The translations under genes and the position numbers were made by a program. A stretch of 64,000 nt of DNA from NCBI RefSeq assembly GCF_004912145.1, contig NZ_STGT01000003.1:62001-126000 (forward strand), written 5' to 3'. Origin of the DNA: Peteryoungia rhizophila. Its GTDB lineage: Bacteria > Pseudomonadota > Alphaproteobacteria > Rhizobiales > Rhizobiaceae. The notes beneath the pieces were generated by a model that saw only the letters and a program-made list of their open reading frames with translations, had not been told where the DNA came from and searched no databases. Of the stretch, positions 1-11,041 are shown one piece after another. Each line of letters opens with the position of its first letter. The first letter of the stretch is position 1.

Positions 1-478
1 CAAGATCAAGCAGGAAGAGAAGGCCGAGCGGCTCGCACGGCGGAAAGCACGTGGCTCGGCCTCCGACCCTGACACCGGTTATCTTGGCTCGGTGCAGCGC
101 TCTTTTCCCGCGCTGACCGAAGCGCTGAAACTGCAGGAGCGTGCCGCGAAGGTCGGCTTCGATTGGTCGGAGGCTGCCCCTATTCTCGACAAGATTGAAG
201 AAGAGATCGGCGAATTGCGCGAGGCTCTGGCCGAGAACAGACCGGAGAAGGTCAAGGACGAGTTGGGCGACCTGATCTTCGCGCTCGTCAATATCGGTCG
301 GCATGTAGGAGCGGAACCAGAGCAGGCATTGCGCGGCACGAATACGAAGTTCCGAAACCGTTTCAACTACATAGAAACAGAACTTGAAGCGGCAGGTGAA
401 GGTCTGGCAGCCGCGTCGCTGGACAGAATGGAACAGCTTTGGCAGGCCGCAAAGCTGACCGAGCGACATCCGGTATGA
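1..478 (+). CDS. mazG: Nucleoside triphosphate pyrophosphohydrolase MazG, C-terminal part (cut by window start)
   Basis: The reading frame is open from base 2, so only the C-terminal 158 or so residues are present and the start lies outside the window. MazG hydrolyses (d)NTPs to the monophosphates and pyrophosphate, cleaning the nucleotide pool and lowering (p)ppGpp-linked stress. The visible part is the second MazG domain: after a charged linker come the family helices with E-E-I-G-E-L and K-D-E-L-G-D-L-I-F, which supply the metal-binding acidic residues, and then the segment T-N-x-K-F-x-x-R-F typical of full-length MazG. It ends 7 bases before the next gene on the same strand. Identification is firm; the N-terminal domain cannot be judged. 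Confidence 0.9.
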   Translation, partial: KIKQEEKAERLARRKARGSASDPDTGYLGSVQRSFPALTEALKLQERAAKVGFDWSEAAPILDKIEEEIGELREALAENRPEKVKDELGDLIFALVNIGRHVGAEPEQALRGTNTKFRNRFNYIETELEAAGEGLAAASLDRMEQLWQAAKLTERHPV

Positions 479-485
479 GCATTCG

Positions 486-1682
486 ATGAAGCTTGTCAAC
501 TTGGACGTCGCCATTGCCGGCGCCGGCATAGGGGGCCTCGCTCTTGCAACCTTGCTGGCACGAGCCGGATGCCGCGTCGTGGTATATGACCAGATGGATG
601 CACCCCGACCGGTCGGCTCGGGTTTCGTCCTGCAGCCGACGGGTGCCGCCGTGTTGGCAAAGATGGGCCTGCTGGACAAGGTTAGCGCGCGCGGCGCGCA
701 AATCATGCGCATGCATGGGCGCTTGGGCGACAAGCAGGCCGGAGTGAGTCGCACTGTCCTTGATGTCTCATACCGCAAGGGTCAGTCCGGCATCGCGATC
801 CAGCGCGTGGCGCTCTTCGACGTGCTTTTCGATGCGGCGATCCGCGCCGGCGTGACAGTCGAAGTTGCGGCGCAGGCGCAAGACATCCGAGAGGGCACAA
901 GGGCCTCGCTTGTTTTCAAGGGTGGACGGGTTTCCGCTGCGGCCGATCTGGTCGTGGATGCGATGGGGGCAAATTCGCCGATCCAACGATCTGAGGATAC
1001 TGAACTGGACTATGGCGCACTCTGGGCAACGGTCCCATGGCCCAAGGACGGCCCGTTTCAGACATCGATGCTCGAACAGCGTTACGACAAGGCAAGCCGT
1101 ATGGCCGGCGTCTTGCCGGTCGGCACGGCACGCGACGGCGCAGATCCGATGGCGACCTTCTTCTGGAGCCTTCGCAACCGCGATATCAAGCAATGGAAAG
1201 CCGCCGGTCGGGAGGCATGGCTCGACGAAGTCGCAGCACTCTGGCCGCAGGCCGCGCCGCTGGCCGCGATGGCCGAACCCGTTCACGCGCGCTATCGCCA
1301 TCACACCCGCAATCCGATTGCCGGTCGCGGCGTGCTGCGCATCGGCGATGCCTGGCATGCGACCAGCCCACAGCTCGGCCAAGGTGCGAACATGGCACTG
1401 CTCGATGCAGCGTCACTCGTCAGCGCACTGACGCGGGCTGCGACACTGGACAGTGCTGTGGCATTGCACCTGCAGCAGAGACAATCCCATGTGCGACTGT
1501 ATCAGGCGCTGAGTCTGATCCTCACACCCTTCTACCAGTCGGACAGCCGCATCCTGCCGCTCATGCGGGACGTGTTGATCGGACCAGTGTCGAAACTGCC
1601 GCTGATGCGTGAAATCATCTCGACGATCGTGACCGGCGACCTGATGGATCCGGTCGGCAGGATCCGCCTCTCGGCGATCTGA
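486..1682 (+). CDS. FAD-dependent aromatic-type monooxygenase
   Basis: This 398-residue protein is a group A flavin monooxygenase of the UbiH/PHBH superfamily, which uses NAD(P)H and oxygen to hydroxylate a small, usually aromatic substrate. The N-terminus has the Rossmann motif G-A-G-I-G-G (about residues 12-17), and near residue 285 there is R-I-G-D-A-W-H-A-T-S-P-Q-L-G-Q-G-A-N, the second FAD-binding motif (GD motif) of the family. Length is normal. It starts 7 bases after mazG and is probably cotranscribed with it, but that gives no clue to the substrate. I cannot assign a specific reaction; a ubiquinone hydroxylase role is less likely because the gene is not with other ubi genes. Confidence 0.8.
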   Translation: MKLVNLDVAIAGAGIGGLALATLLARAGCRVVVYDQMDAPRPVGSGFVLQPTGAAVLAKMGLLDKVSARGAQIMRMHGRLGDKQAGVSRTVLDVSYRKGQSGIAIQRVALFDVLFDAAIRAGVTVEVAAQAQDIREGTRASLVFKGGRVSAAADLVVDAMGANSPIQRSEDTELDYGALWATVPWPKDGPFQTSMLEQRYDKASRMAGVLPVGTARDGADPMATFFWSLRNRDIKQWKAAGREAWLDEVAALWPQAAPLAAMAEPVHARYRHHTRNPIAGRGVLRIGDAWHATSPQLGQGANMALLDAASLVSALTRAATLDSAVALHLQQRQSHVRLYQALSLILTPFYQSDSRILPLMRDVLIGPVSKLPLMREIISTIVTGDLMDPVGRIRLSAI

Positions 1683-1715
1683 GATCTGTCCGCCAGAGGT
1701 GCGCCGCCGGGTCGC

Positions 1716-3050
1716 TCAGCGCTCCCAGTCTTCCTTGTCGGCGGGTTTCTTCGCACCGAGCTTGCGCTCCAGTTCGTCGGCCTGACGATCGGTCAGCCGG
1801 ACGTCGAGACTGACGCTGCCGTCGTCGTGATCCTCGCGCCCCTGCACGACGGCATTGGCGTAGAGCCAGGACACGACCGCCTGTTTGTCGGCCGGGACCG
1901 TGATGGTCGCTTCCGTCAGGACGCCGGAGAGGCGCTGTGAGATGACGTCGAGCAGCGTGTCGACGCCTTCGCCGCTGATGGCCGATACGGGCATGACATT
2001 CTCGCGGCCTGCGGCCTTCTGCAGGATGCCATCGTGATTTTCAGGATCGAGCCGGTCGATCTTGTTCCACACTTCGATAATTCGCTCCGAGCGTTCCTTC
2101 TCGTCGATTCCGAGGTCATCGAGAATGCGCCGGACGTCAGCTGACTGGGCACCATTGTCGGGGTCCGACATGTCGCGGACATGCAGCACGAGATCGGCTT
2201 CCAGCACCTCTTCCAATGTCGCGCGGAATGCGGCAACGAGGTGGGTGGGAAGGTCGGAAATAAAGCCGACGGTGTCCGACATGATCACGGTTCGGCCATG
2301 CGGCAGCTTCATCCGGCGCAGCGTCGGGTCGAGGGTCGCGAACAGCATGTCTTCGGCCAGCACACCGGCCCCGGTGATGCGGTTGAACAGCGTCGACTTG
2401 CCGGCATTGGTATAGCCGACCAGAGCCACGATCGGATGGGGGACCTTGCGGCGCTTGGCGCGGTGCAGCTGGCGGGTGCGGACGACCTGTTCGAGCTCGC
2501 GCTCGAGTTTGATGATCTTGTCCTGCAACTGACGGCGGTCGGCTTCGATCTGAGTTTCACCCGGACCGCCCATGAAGCCCGCACCACCGCGCTGGCGTTC
2601 AAGGTGGGTCCAGGAGCGCACGAGACGGCCCTTCTGGTAGTTGAGGTGGGCGAGCTCGACCTGCAGCGTGCCTTCCTTGGTGGAGGCACGGCGGCCAAAG
2701 ATTTCGAGAATGAGGCCCGTGCGGTCGATGACCTTCGCGTTCCAGGCCTTTTCGAGATTACGCTGCTGGACAGGTGTCAGCGGGTGATCGACGATGACGA
2801 GGCCCGCATCGTGCTCGTCGAGCAGTGCCGTCACTTCAGCAATCTTGCCTGTGCCGAGCAGTGTCGCCGGGCGCGGCTGGTTGACCGCGACGATGAGGCC
2901 CTGGACGATCGTCAGGTCGATGGCGCGGGCAAGACCTATCGCCTCTTCGAGACGCGCTTCGTTCGAGCGACTCGGCGCAGGCGGCGCGCCTTCGGGTAGA
3001 GGCTGGGCCCTTCCCTGCTTCAAGACTGGCACGAGCACGAGCGCCCGCAT
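1716..3050 (-). CDS. hflX: Ribosome-associated GTPase HflX
   Basis: HflX is a GTP-binding protein that binds 50S or 70S ribosomes and helps split stalled ribosomes under stress. The 444-residue product has the N-terminal HflX domain with the glycine-rich loop around G-G-P-G-E-T-Q, a coiled-coil-like charged linker, and then the G domain with P-loop G-Y-T-N-A-G-K-S-T, the G3 motif D-T-V-G-F-I-S-D-L-P and G4 motif N-K-I-D. The family ends in a short C-terminal beta domain, also present. It lies 67 bases downstream of hfq on the same strand, the usual hfq-hflX pair, so the two are probably cotranscribed. The ATG at 3050 fits the known N-terminus of rhizobial HflX. Confidence 0.95.
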   Translation of the reverse strand: MRALVLVPVLKQGRAQPLPEGAPPAPSRSNEARLEEAIGLARAIDLTIVQGLIVAVNQPRPATLLGTGKIAEVTALLDEHDAGLVIVDHPLTPVQQRNLEKAWNAKVIDRTGLILEIFGRRASTKEGTLQVELAHLNYQKGRLVRSWTHLERQRGGAGFMGGPGETQIEADRRQLQDKIIKLERELEQVVRTRQLHRAKRRKVPHPIVALVGYTNAGKSTLFNRITGAGVLAEDMLFATLDPTLRRMKLPHGRTVIMSDTVGFISDLPTHLVAAFRATLEEVLEADLVLHVRDMSDPDNGAQSADVRRILDDLGIDEKERSERIIEVWNKIDRLDPENHDGILQKAAGRENVMPVSAISGEGVDTLLDVISQRLSGVLTEATITVPADKQAVVSWLYANAVVQGREDHDDGSVSLDVRLTDRQADELERKLGAKKPADKEDWER

Positions 3051-3117
3051 GTCATCTCGGTGCTTTTCGTCCTCCGGGATGATCGAATCGTTTTTTGTGT
3101 CGCGGCTGGTGATGATG

Positions 3118-3369
3118 TCAGTCCTGTCCGGAAGCGGCGTCGTCGTTCTCGAACATCGTCATCGGCTGGCCGGGCATGATGGTCGAGATGGCGTGCTTAT
3201 AGACCAGCTGGGAATGGCCGTCGCGACGCAGGAGAACACAGAAATTGTCGAAGGATGTCACAACACCGGTCAGCTTCACGCCGTTGATAAGGAAGATCGT
3301 CAGGGAAATCTTCTGCTTGCGAACGGTATTGAGAAAAAGATCCTGCAGGTTCTGAGAACGTTCCGCCAT
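3118..3369 (-). CDS. hfq: RNA chaperone Hfq
   Basis: Hfq is a hexameric Sm-like protein that binds small RNAs and mRNAs and helps them pair, so it controls translation and mRNA stability; in rhizobia it also affects nitrogen control. The 83-residue product has the Q-x-x-F-L-N start of the proximal RNA-binding site, the Sm1 strand segment, and the Sm2 motif Y-K-H-A at residues 57-60. The C-terminal tail is short, as is normal in alphaproteobacteria. It sits between the dat-like aminotransferase gene and hflX, all on the minus strand. Assignment is certain from the sequence. Confidence 0.98.
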   Translation of the reverse strand: MAERSQNLQDLFLNTVRKQKISLTIFLINGVKLTGVVTSFDNFCVLLRRDGHSQLVYKHAISTIMPGQPMTMFENDDAASGQD

Positions 3370-3481
3370 GGCGCCGCTTCTTTCTTTCTTGCCGGTCTTT
3401 TGTCGACCGGTGTGATTATTGTTTGACAGTTGGCAAGCTTGGGGAATTGGCCCCTCGCCCCTCCGCCGAAAAAACGTGGTA

Positions 3482-4345
3482 TCAAATCACCGTCTTTTCC
3501 GCAACGTCGAAAAAAGACGTACGGATGCGCTCGGCCATGGCACCCGGATGGCCGTTTCCGATCGGCTGGCCGTCGATCTCGACAATCGGGAAACAGATGC
3601 TGGTCGCCGCCGTGATGAAGACTTCCCGGGCCGACAACATTTCATCACGCGAGAATTCCCGCTCCTGTACCCTGATCCCGAATTTTGCCGTCACATCCAT
3701 CAGTCCTGTGCGCGTAATTCCGCGCAGGATGCCGTGTTCGGCAGGTCGCGTGACCAGCACGCCATCCTTGTCGACGATCCAGACATTGGTCGCGGCACCT
3801 TCGGTAACCATGCCCCGAGCGTCGACGTAGATCGCTTCCTGGGCACCCTTCTCCTTCGCCGCCTGGCGGGCCATGGCGTTCGGCAGGAGGCCGACCGTCT
3901 TGATATCGACGCGATCCCAGCGGTTGTCCGGGATCGTGATCGCCTTCAAGCCAGTCTCGTTCTTCTTCGCGATGACCGCCGGATCGGTGATCTTGGCGGT
4001 AATCACAAGGCTCGGCGGCGTCTCGGCCGAGGGGAAGACATGATCACGGCGCGCGACGCCGCGCGTGACCTGGAGGTAGAAGAGGCCGTTCTTCACCCGA
4101 TTGCGGCGGGAAACCTCGCGGATCACCTGGGCGAGCGCCGGACGGCTCATCGGGCGCCTGATCGAAAGCTCGGAGAGCGAACGGTCGAGCCGATCGAGGT
4201 GACGGGTCAGATCCACGATCACGCCGTGGCGGATCTCGCAGACTTCGTAGACACCATCGGCGAATTGATAGCCCCGGTCCTCGATATGCACCGCGGCTTC
4301 GGAATGGGGCAGATAGCGACCGTTGACGTAGGCTATGCGGGGCAT
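3482..4345 (-). CDS. dat: D-amino acid aminotransferase (class IV PLP enzyme)
   Basis: This 287-residue protein belongs to fold-type IV PLP aminotransferases, which also include branched-chain aminotransferases and aminodeoxychorismate lyases. The N-terminal segment Y-V-N-G-R-Y, with [13 protein letters not shown], is characteristic of D-alanine aminotransferases, which interconvert D-alanine and D-glutamate for peptidoglycan. The PLP-binding lysine is K149 in D-I-K-T-V-G-L-L, and the phosphate-binding T-E-G-A-A-T-N-V motif follows. It lies 14 bases downstream of trkA and 113 bases upstream of hfq. The trkA-dat-hfq order is common in rhizobia. Family is sure; substrate preference for D-amino acids is inferred from the N-terminal motif. 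Confidence 0.87.
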   Translation of the reverse strand: MPRIAYVNGRYLPHSEAAVHIEDRGYQFADGVYEVCEIRHGVIVDLTRHLDRLDRSLSELSIRRPMSRPALAQVIREVSRRNRVKNGLFYLQVTRGVARRDHVFPSAETPPSLVITAKITDPAVIAKKNETGLKAITIPDNRWDRVDIKTVGLLPNAMARQAAKEKGAQEAIYVDARGMVTEGAATNVWIVDKDGVLVTRPAEHGILRGITRTGLMDVTAKFGIRVQEREFSRDEMLSAREVFITAATSICFPIVEIDGQPIGNGHPGAMAERIRTSFFDVAEKTVI

Positions 4346-4359
4346 GGGTTCGTGAACTT

Positions 4360-5736
4360 TCAGAAGTACTGGATCGACACACGGAATAGCTGTTCGACAT
4401 GGCGAACAGCTTCGGCGGCAGCGAAGAGGACCACACGGTCCTTCGCCTTGATCCTGGTTTCACCATCGGGCCTTATGACCGTCTTGTCGCGCAGGATCGC
4501 GCCGATGCGCAGGCCGGGCGGCAGCTCCAACTCCCGGAAGGGCTTGCCGACGAGCGGTGATGTTTCGAGTGCCTCTGCCTCGATCACTTCCGCCTTGCCC
4601 TTCTGGACCGCATAGACGGCGCGTATACGGCCCTTGCGGACATGTTGCAGCACGCGGGAGATGGTGACGGCCCGTGGGTTGATATGCGCGTCGATGCCGA
4701 TCGATGTCGCGAGGTCGTGGAAGGACGGGTTATTGATCAGCGCCATGCCGGACTTGCAACCGAGGCGCTTGGCCATGGCGGCGCTCAGAATGTTCGTCTG
4801 GTCGTTGTTAGTGAGCGTCACCATCAGGTCGGCATCGTGAATATCGGCCTGCTGCAGGATGTTCTGGTCGAGCGCCGATCCATGCAGGACGATCCCGTCC
4901 TTCAACTGATCGGAGACAGCAAGCGCGCGCTCGCGATCGTTCTCGATGATCTTGAGGCGCGTCTTGGGCTGCATCTGCTCGATGGCGCGGGCGACGTAGT
5001 AGCCGATATTGCCACCGCCGGCGATGACGATACGGGCGGCTTCCTGCTCCTCATGACCGAAGAGGCCGAGCGTGCGTCGGGCATGGTCGCGCTGGCAGAT
5101 GACATAGGCGAGGTCGCCGACCAGAAGGTGATCCTGCGAGCGGGCCACATTCAGGCGGCCATTGCGCCAGATCGCGCAGACCGTCGCCATCAGGTCCGGA
5201 AAAAGCTCGCTCAACTGATTGAGCGGCGTATCGACGACCGGGCAGTCCTCCATGCATTCGATGGCGAGCATGGCGATGTGATCGTCGGCGAAACGGACGA
5301 TGTCCGTGGCACCCGGAAACGAGATGCGCCGCAGCACCATCTTGCCGACTTCGATCTCCGGCGAAATGGCGACATCGATCGGCAGATTGTCACGGCTGAA
5401 GAGGTCGGAATACTCCGGCAGCAGGTAGTTCTGCGAGCGAATACGCGCAATTTTGGTCGGCACGTTGAAGAGCGAATGGGCGACCTGGCAGGCGGTCATG
5501 TTGATTTCGTCATAGAGGGTGACGGCGATCAGCATTTCGGCCTGATCAGCGCCGGCGCGCGCCAGCACATCCGGATGAGCGCCGTGGCCGACATAACCAC
5601 TGACATCGAGCGTCTCGGTGATGTGCGAAACGAGCGATGCGGACGTGTCGATCACGGAGACATCGTTGCCTTCCTGGGAGAGACGCTCGGCAATGCCGTA
5701 ACCGACCTGGCCCGCGCCGCAGATGATGACTTTCAT
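4360..5736 (-). CDS. trkA: Trk potassium uptake regulator TrkA
   Basis: TrkA is the cytoplasmic NAD(H)-binding regulatory subunit that gates Trk/Ktr potassium channels. The 458-residue protein has two tandem RCK units: a first Rossmann domain starting I-I-C-G-A-G-Q-V-G at residue 4, with its TrkA_C domain, and a second Rossmann domain with V-I-A-G-G-G-N-I-G-Y near residue 235, followed by a second TrkA_C domain. Length and two-unit layout match the family. It follows ntrX by 50 bases and is probably read from the same transcript or from a promoter in that gap. The membrane subunit TrkH/G is not in this window. Confidence 0.95.
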   Translation of the reverse strand: MKVIICGAGQVGYGIAERLSQEGNDVSVIDTSASLVSHITETLDVSGYVGHGAHPDVLARAGADQAEMLIAVTLYDEINMTACQVAHSLFNVPTKIARIRSQNYLLPEYSDLFSRDNLPIDVAISPEIEVGKMVLRRISFPGATDIVRFADDHIAMLAIECMEDCPVVDTPLNQLSELFPDLMATVCAIWRNGRLNVARSQDHLLVGDLAYVICQRDHARRTLGLFGHEEQEAARIVIAGGGNIGYYVARAIEQMQPKTRLKIIENDRERALAVSDQLKDGIVLHGSALDQNILQQADIHDADLMVTLTNNDQTNILSAAMAKRLGCKSGMALINNPSFHDLATSIGIDAHINPRAVTISRVLQHVRKGRIRAVYAVQKGKAEVIEAEALETSPLVGKPFRELELPPGLRIGAILRDKTVIRPDGETRIKAKDRVVLFAAAEAVRHVEQLFRVSIQYF

Positions 5737-5786
5737 GGAATGCTTCCCGCCCCAGGTCGGTTGTCTACCGGTTATGCTTCGCCCGC

Positions 5787-7151
5787 TTATACGCCAAGCG
5801 ATTTCAGTTTGCGATGGAGGGCGGAGCGTTCCATGCCAACGAATTCCGCCGTGCGCGAAATGTTGCCACCGAAGCGGTTGATCTGGGCAATCAGATAGTC
5901 TCGCTCGAACATCTCGCGCGCTTCGCGCAGCGGCAGTGTCATGATGTGTGTGTCGTTTCGCGCCGAGACCTTGGGCAGCATGTCGGAGAGATCCTGCGGC
6001 AACATCTCGGCGGTGATCGGTGCATCCGGGCTGTCGCCCTGTGCAAGGATCATCAGCCGTTCCATGTTGTTGCGCAGTTGGCGGATATTGCCGGGCCAGT
6101 CGTTGGCCTGAAGCACGGCCATGGCGTCGTCGCCGATCTTGCGCTGGCGAATGCCGGCCTGCTCGGAAATCTGGCGCATGAACATGTCGACCAGGAAGGG
6201 GATGTCCTCACGCCGCTCGGCGAGCGCCGGCACCTTGACCGGCACGACGGCAAGGCGGTGGAAAAGGTCCTCACGGAAACGCCCTTCGGCGATCAGGCCT
6301 TCCAGATTATAGGCGCTGGACGAGATGATGCGGACGTCGACCTTGACCCGTTTCGAGCCGCCGATGCGCTCGAACTGCTGCTCGACGAGCACGCGCAGGA
6401 TCTTGTTCTGCGTCTCGCGCGGCATTTCACCGATCTCGTCGAGATAGAGGATGCCGCGATGCGCTTCTTCCAGCGCCCCGATGCGCCGGGGCTGGCCGGG
6501 TGTGCCCTCCGTCCCGAAGAGCGCCATTTCCATGCGGTCGGGCGTGATCGCTGCCGCATTTAGCGACACGAAAGGCCCTCCCGAACGGGTCGAACGCTTG
6601 TGGATCATGCGTGCGACCAGCTCCTTGCCGGAACCAGAGGGGCCGAAGATCATGATGCGACTGTTGGTCGGTGCCACCTTTTCGATCGTCTGGCGCAGCT
6701 GCGAGACGGCGACCGATGTGCCGATCAGTTCGATCGCGTCACCCGTGCGCCGCTTAAGTTCGGATACCTCGCGCTTCAGCTTGGAGTTTTCCAGCGCCCG
6801 CTCGGCAATCAGGATCAGGCGATCCGCCTTGAAGGGCTTCTCGATGAAGTCGAAGGCGCCGCGCTTGATCGCCGAGACGGCCGTTTCGATATTGCCGTGA
6901 CCGGAGATCATCACGACGGGCAAATCGGGGTGGCGGATCTTAATTTCGTCAAGCAACGCTAGACCGTCCAGGCGGCTGCCCTGCATCCAGATGTCGAGGA
7001 AGACCAGGCGCGGGACCCGATCCGACATGGTCGCGAGCGCGCTGTCGGCATCATGGGCGGTACGGGTCTCATGCCCCTCGTCGCTCAGAATGCCGGAGAC
7101 GATCTCGCGAATGTCCTCTTCGTCGTCGACTACCAGAATATCAGAGGCCAT
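5787..7151 (-). CDS. ntrX: Nitrogen-regulation response regulator NtrX
   Basis: NtrX is the response regulator partner of NtrY, controlling nitrogen use, redox and, in several alphaproteobacteria, envelope and cell-cycle genes. The 454-residue protein has a receiver domain with phosphoacceptor D53 in F-L-D-I-W-M-Q, an AAA+ domain with Walker A G-P-S-G-S-G-K-E and Walker B L-Y-L-D-E-I-G, and a Fis-type helix-turn-helix at the C-terminus (M-E-R-S-A-L-H-R-K-L). The place where sigma-54 activators carry the GAFTGA loop reads instead F-G-T-E-G-T-P-G-Q-P, so the sigma-54 contact loop is missing, which suggests it does not act as a classical sigma-54 activator. Its start overlaps the end of ntrY by 11 bases, so the two are translationally coupled. 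Confidence 0.95.
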   Translation of the reverse strand: MASDILVVDDEEDIREIVSGILSDEGHETRTAHDADSALATMSDRVPRLVFLDIWMQGSRLDGLALLDEIKIRHPDLPVVMISGHGNIETAVSAIKRGAFDFIEKPFKADRLILIAERALENSKLKREVSELKRRTGDAIELIGTSVAVSQLRQTIEKVAPTNSRIMIFGPSGSGKELVARMIHKRSTRSGGPFVSLNAAAITPDRMEMALFGTEGTPGQPRRIGALEEAHRGILYLDEIGEMPRETQNKILRVLVEQQFERIGGSKRVKVDVRIISSSAYNLEGLIAEGRFREDLFHRLAVVPVKVPALAERREDIPFLVDMFMRQISEQAGIRQRKIGDDAMAVLQANDWPGNIRQLRNNMERLMILAQGDSPDAPITAEMLPQDLSDMLPKVSARNDTHIMTLPLREAREMFERDYLIAQINRFGGNISRTAEFVGMERSALHRKLKSLGV

Positions 7152-9441
7152 GGACCATTTCCTTATCGCTTTCAGTCTCGATGGCGGACGCTTCGGCGCG
7201 CGGCAGGATGATACGGATCATCGCGCCCCTGCCCCGGTCGAAATCGGCCGGCGCATCATGGAGCTCCAGCTGTCCGCCATGTTCTTCAATGATCTTCTTG
7301 ACGATGGCGAGACCGAGGCCGGTCCCCTTCTCGCGCATGGTCATGTAGGGTTCGAGAATCCGGTGACGGTTCTCGGTCGGCAGGCCGCGACCATTGTCGA
7401 TCACGTCCACGATGAAACGGTCCTGCTCGCGGTCGAAAGACGAGCGGATCAGGATCTTGCCCTTGCCGCCCAGTTCCTCGGTCGGCACCGCCTCGATCGA
7501 TTCGACGGCATTCTTGACGATGTTGCCGACTGCCTGGGCGAGCATGCGCGCATCGAAGCTGCCTTCGAGCGGGTCGTCGCCGAACTCGCGCTGAAACTCC
7601 ACCTCGGCACTGCCGATCTCACGCAGGAAAACGGCGTCCGTCAGGATCTCGCGCAGATCCGAGCGCTGTTTCGTCGGCTTCGGCATGCGGGCGAAGGCGG
7701 AGAACTCGTCGACCATGCGACCGATGTCCTCGACCTGACGAACGATCGTGTCAGTGCATTGATTGAAGACCGCCTTGTCGTCTTCGGCAATCTGCTTGCC
7801 GTAGCGGCGCTTCAGCCGCTCCGCCGAGAGCTGGATAGGAGTGAGTGGGTTCTTGATCTCGTGGGCGATGCGACGGGCGACATCCGCCCAGGCGGTGGAC
7901 CGCTGGGCGACGACGAGGTCGGTGATGTCGTCTAGCGTGATGACGTAGGAATCGACCGAACCGCGCGTCTCCTCCCGCGTGACCTGCACATTCAGGGTGC
8001 GTTCCTTGCCGCCACGGATCATGTTGATCTGCTCGCGGTACTCACCGCGATGCCGAACGGCCGCTTCGGCCAGAACACGATCAACCTCCGGGGCGACCAG
8101 CGCCAGCTTCTGGCCCATCAGCTGGTCTGAAGGTAGCGCCAGGAAATACTCGGCCGACGGATTGACGATGGTGATGATGCCATCATCCTCGACGCCAATG
8201 ACGGCAGCCGTGACGCCGGAGAGCACGGCTTCGATGAAGCGGCGGCGGTCATCGACCTCGTCCTTGGCCTCCAGAATCTCGTCACGCTGCGAACGGATCT
8301 GAGACACCATCTTGTTGAATGTGCGCGACAGACTGCCGACATCGCCATCGGCGGCGCGGACCGGCACAAGCACATTGAGATTACCCGACGCAATGCTGTC
8401 GGCGGCCCCGATGAGCAGCCGGATCGGCCGGACGATACGGTCTGCGACTGCAATCGCGGTCCAGATGGCTGCCAGCAGAACGATCAGCGCGAAGCCCAGG
8501 TAGAGAATGGCAAAGGCGATCTGCAGCGTCGTGCGACCGTCCTCCATGGCCTGGTATTCGGCCGTGTTTTCTTCCATCAGGCGCATGGCCTGCATGACCT
8601 TCGGATCGACGGCGCGGATCGTATAGAGGAAGGTTCCCGAGAGGCTATCGAGTTTGATGATCGCGCCCACGAGATTGGTGATGCCAGGGGGGATCAGTGT
8701 CGGCTGACCGCCGGCCGCGCTGACCAGTGCATCGCGCGGGATCGCCGGCAGGGGCTTTTCCGTGTCGATGTCGGCCTGAGTGATGGCAGAACCGTCCTCG
8801 CGTACGAGGAAGGCGCCGAGCATGCCGCGCCCCCGCGCCTGGCGGGTCATGAGTTCGACGAAGCCAGTGCGGTCCAGATAGAAAAGTGCGCGGTTGCGCT
8901 CCAGATCGTTCGCCATGGAGATCGTCTGGCCCTGCAGATAGCTGGCATTTTCCAGCATATAGGCCTGAGCGACATTCATCGACGAGGAAACGATCGACTG
9001 GGTCCGGATCGAGAACCAGCGATCCAGGCCGACATTCAGCGTGATCGAGGCGAAGATTGCGACAAGGATCGCAGGCGTGATCGCAATGACCGAGAACAAT
9101 GTCACGATCCGCACATGCAGGCGCGCAGCAGCCCGTCCGCGATGGCGGGCCTTGAAGAGACGCAGGACCTCCCGACCGATCAGAAACATCAATCCGACGA
9201 TGAACAGCGAGTTGACGACCGCCGAGGCGACGAGAACCCGAGACGTCGGCTCGATGCGCGTCAGGCCCAGAAGGATCGGGAGGGTCAGGGATGCGCATAG
9301 CAAGGCGCCGCCTGCCAGCAAAAGACCCGGCAGCGCAAAGGATGCGCGCCGATCATGTGCCAGTGCCATATCGCCCTCTGCTGCGGAGATTTGCCTCACG
9401 CGTGCCATCATTTCCCCCGGATCCGCGCAATCGGATCTCAT
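7141..9441 (-). CDS. ntrY: Membrane sensor histidine kinase NtrY
   Basis: NtrY is the membrane kinase of the NtrYX pair. The protein (up to 766 residues) has several N-terminal membrane segments (about residues 30-130), a periplasmic stretch, another membrane segment near residue 310, then a HAMP domain, a PAS domain, the HisKA dimerisation helix with the H-box [13 protein letters not shown] and a C-terminal HATPase with N-box N-I-V-K-N-A-V-E and G-motif D-N-G-R-G-L-P. Several ATGs are possible starts: 9441, 9411/9408 and 9369; the last has a good ribosome site (GAGGG) five bases upstream, so the true protein may be about 25 residues shorter. It lies 148 bases downstream of ntrC, a gap that could hold its own promoter. 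Confidence 0.93.
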   Translation of the reverse strand: MRSDCADPGEMMARVRQISAAEGDMALAHDRRASFALPGLLLAGGALLCASLTLPILLGLTRIEPTSRVLVASAVVNSLFIVGLMFLIGREVLRLFKARHRGRAAARLHVRIVTLFSVIAITPAILVAIFASITLNVGLDRWFSIRTQSIVSSSMNVAQAYMLENASYLQGQTISMANDLERNRALFYLDRTGFVELMTRQARGRGMLGAFLVREDGSAITQADIDTEKPLPAIPRDALVSAAGGQPTLIPPGITNLVGAIIKLDSLSGTFLYTIRAVDPKVMQAMRLMEENTAEYQAMEDGRTTLQIAFAILYLGFALIVLLAAIWTAIAVADRIVRPIRLLIGAADSIASGNLNVLVPVRAADGDVGSLSRTFNKMVSQIRSQRDEILEAKDEVDDRRRFIEAVLSGVTAAVIGVEDDGIITIVNPSAEYFLALPSDQLMGQKLALVAPEVDRVLAEAAVRHRGEYREQINMIRGGKERTLNVQVTREETRGSVDSYVITLDDITDLVVAQRSTAWADVARRIAHEIKNPLTPIQLSAERLKRRYGKQIAEDDKAVFNQCTDTIVRQVEDIGRMVDEFSAFARMPKPTKQRSDLREILTDAVFLREIGSAEVEFQREFGDDPLEGSFDARMLAQAVGNIVKNAVESIEAVPTEELGGKGKILIRSSFDREQDRFIVDVIDNGRGLPTENRHRILEPYMTMREKGTGLGLAIVKKIIEEHGGQLELHDAPADFDRGRGAMIRIILPRAEASAIETESDKEMVHGL

Positions 9442-9589
9442 TCACTCGACCGCCCTCAGGGCTGATGTCGGCTTGTAGCTGCAAGACTCTCAGGTGCCGA
9501 GATCGGACGACAAAGCGACTCCGGTCACAAGGCAACGTGTCTTTTGAGCAACGCAATGTGGCGAAAATGCAACGGCAGCTCCACCCGTG

Positions 9590-11040
<1,451 letters not shown>

Positions 11041-11041
<1 letters not shown>

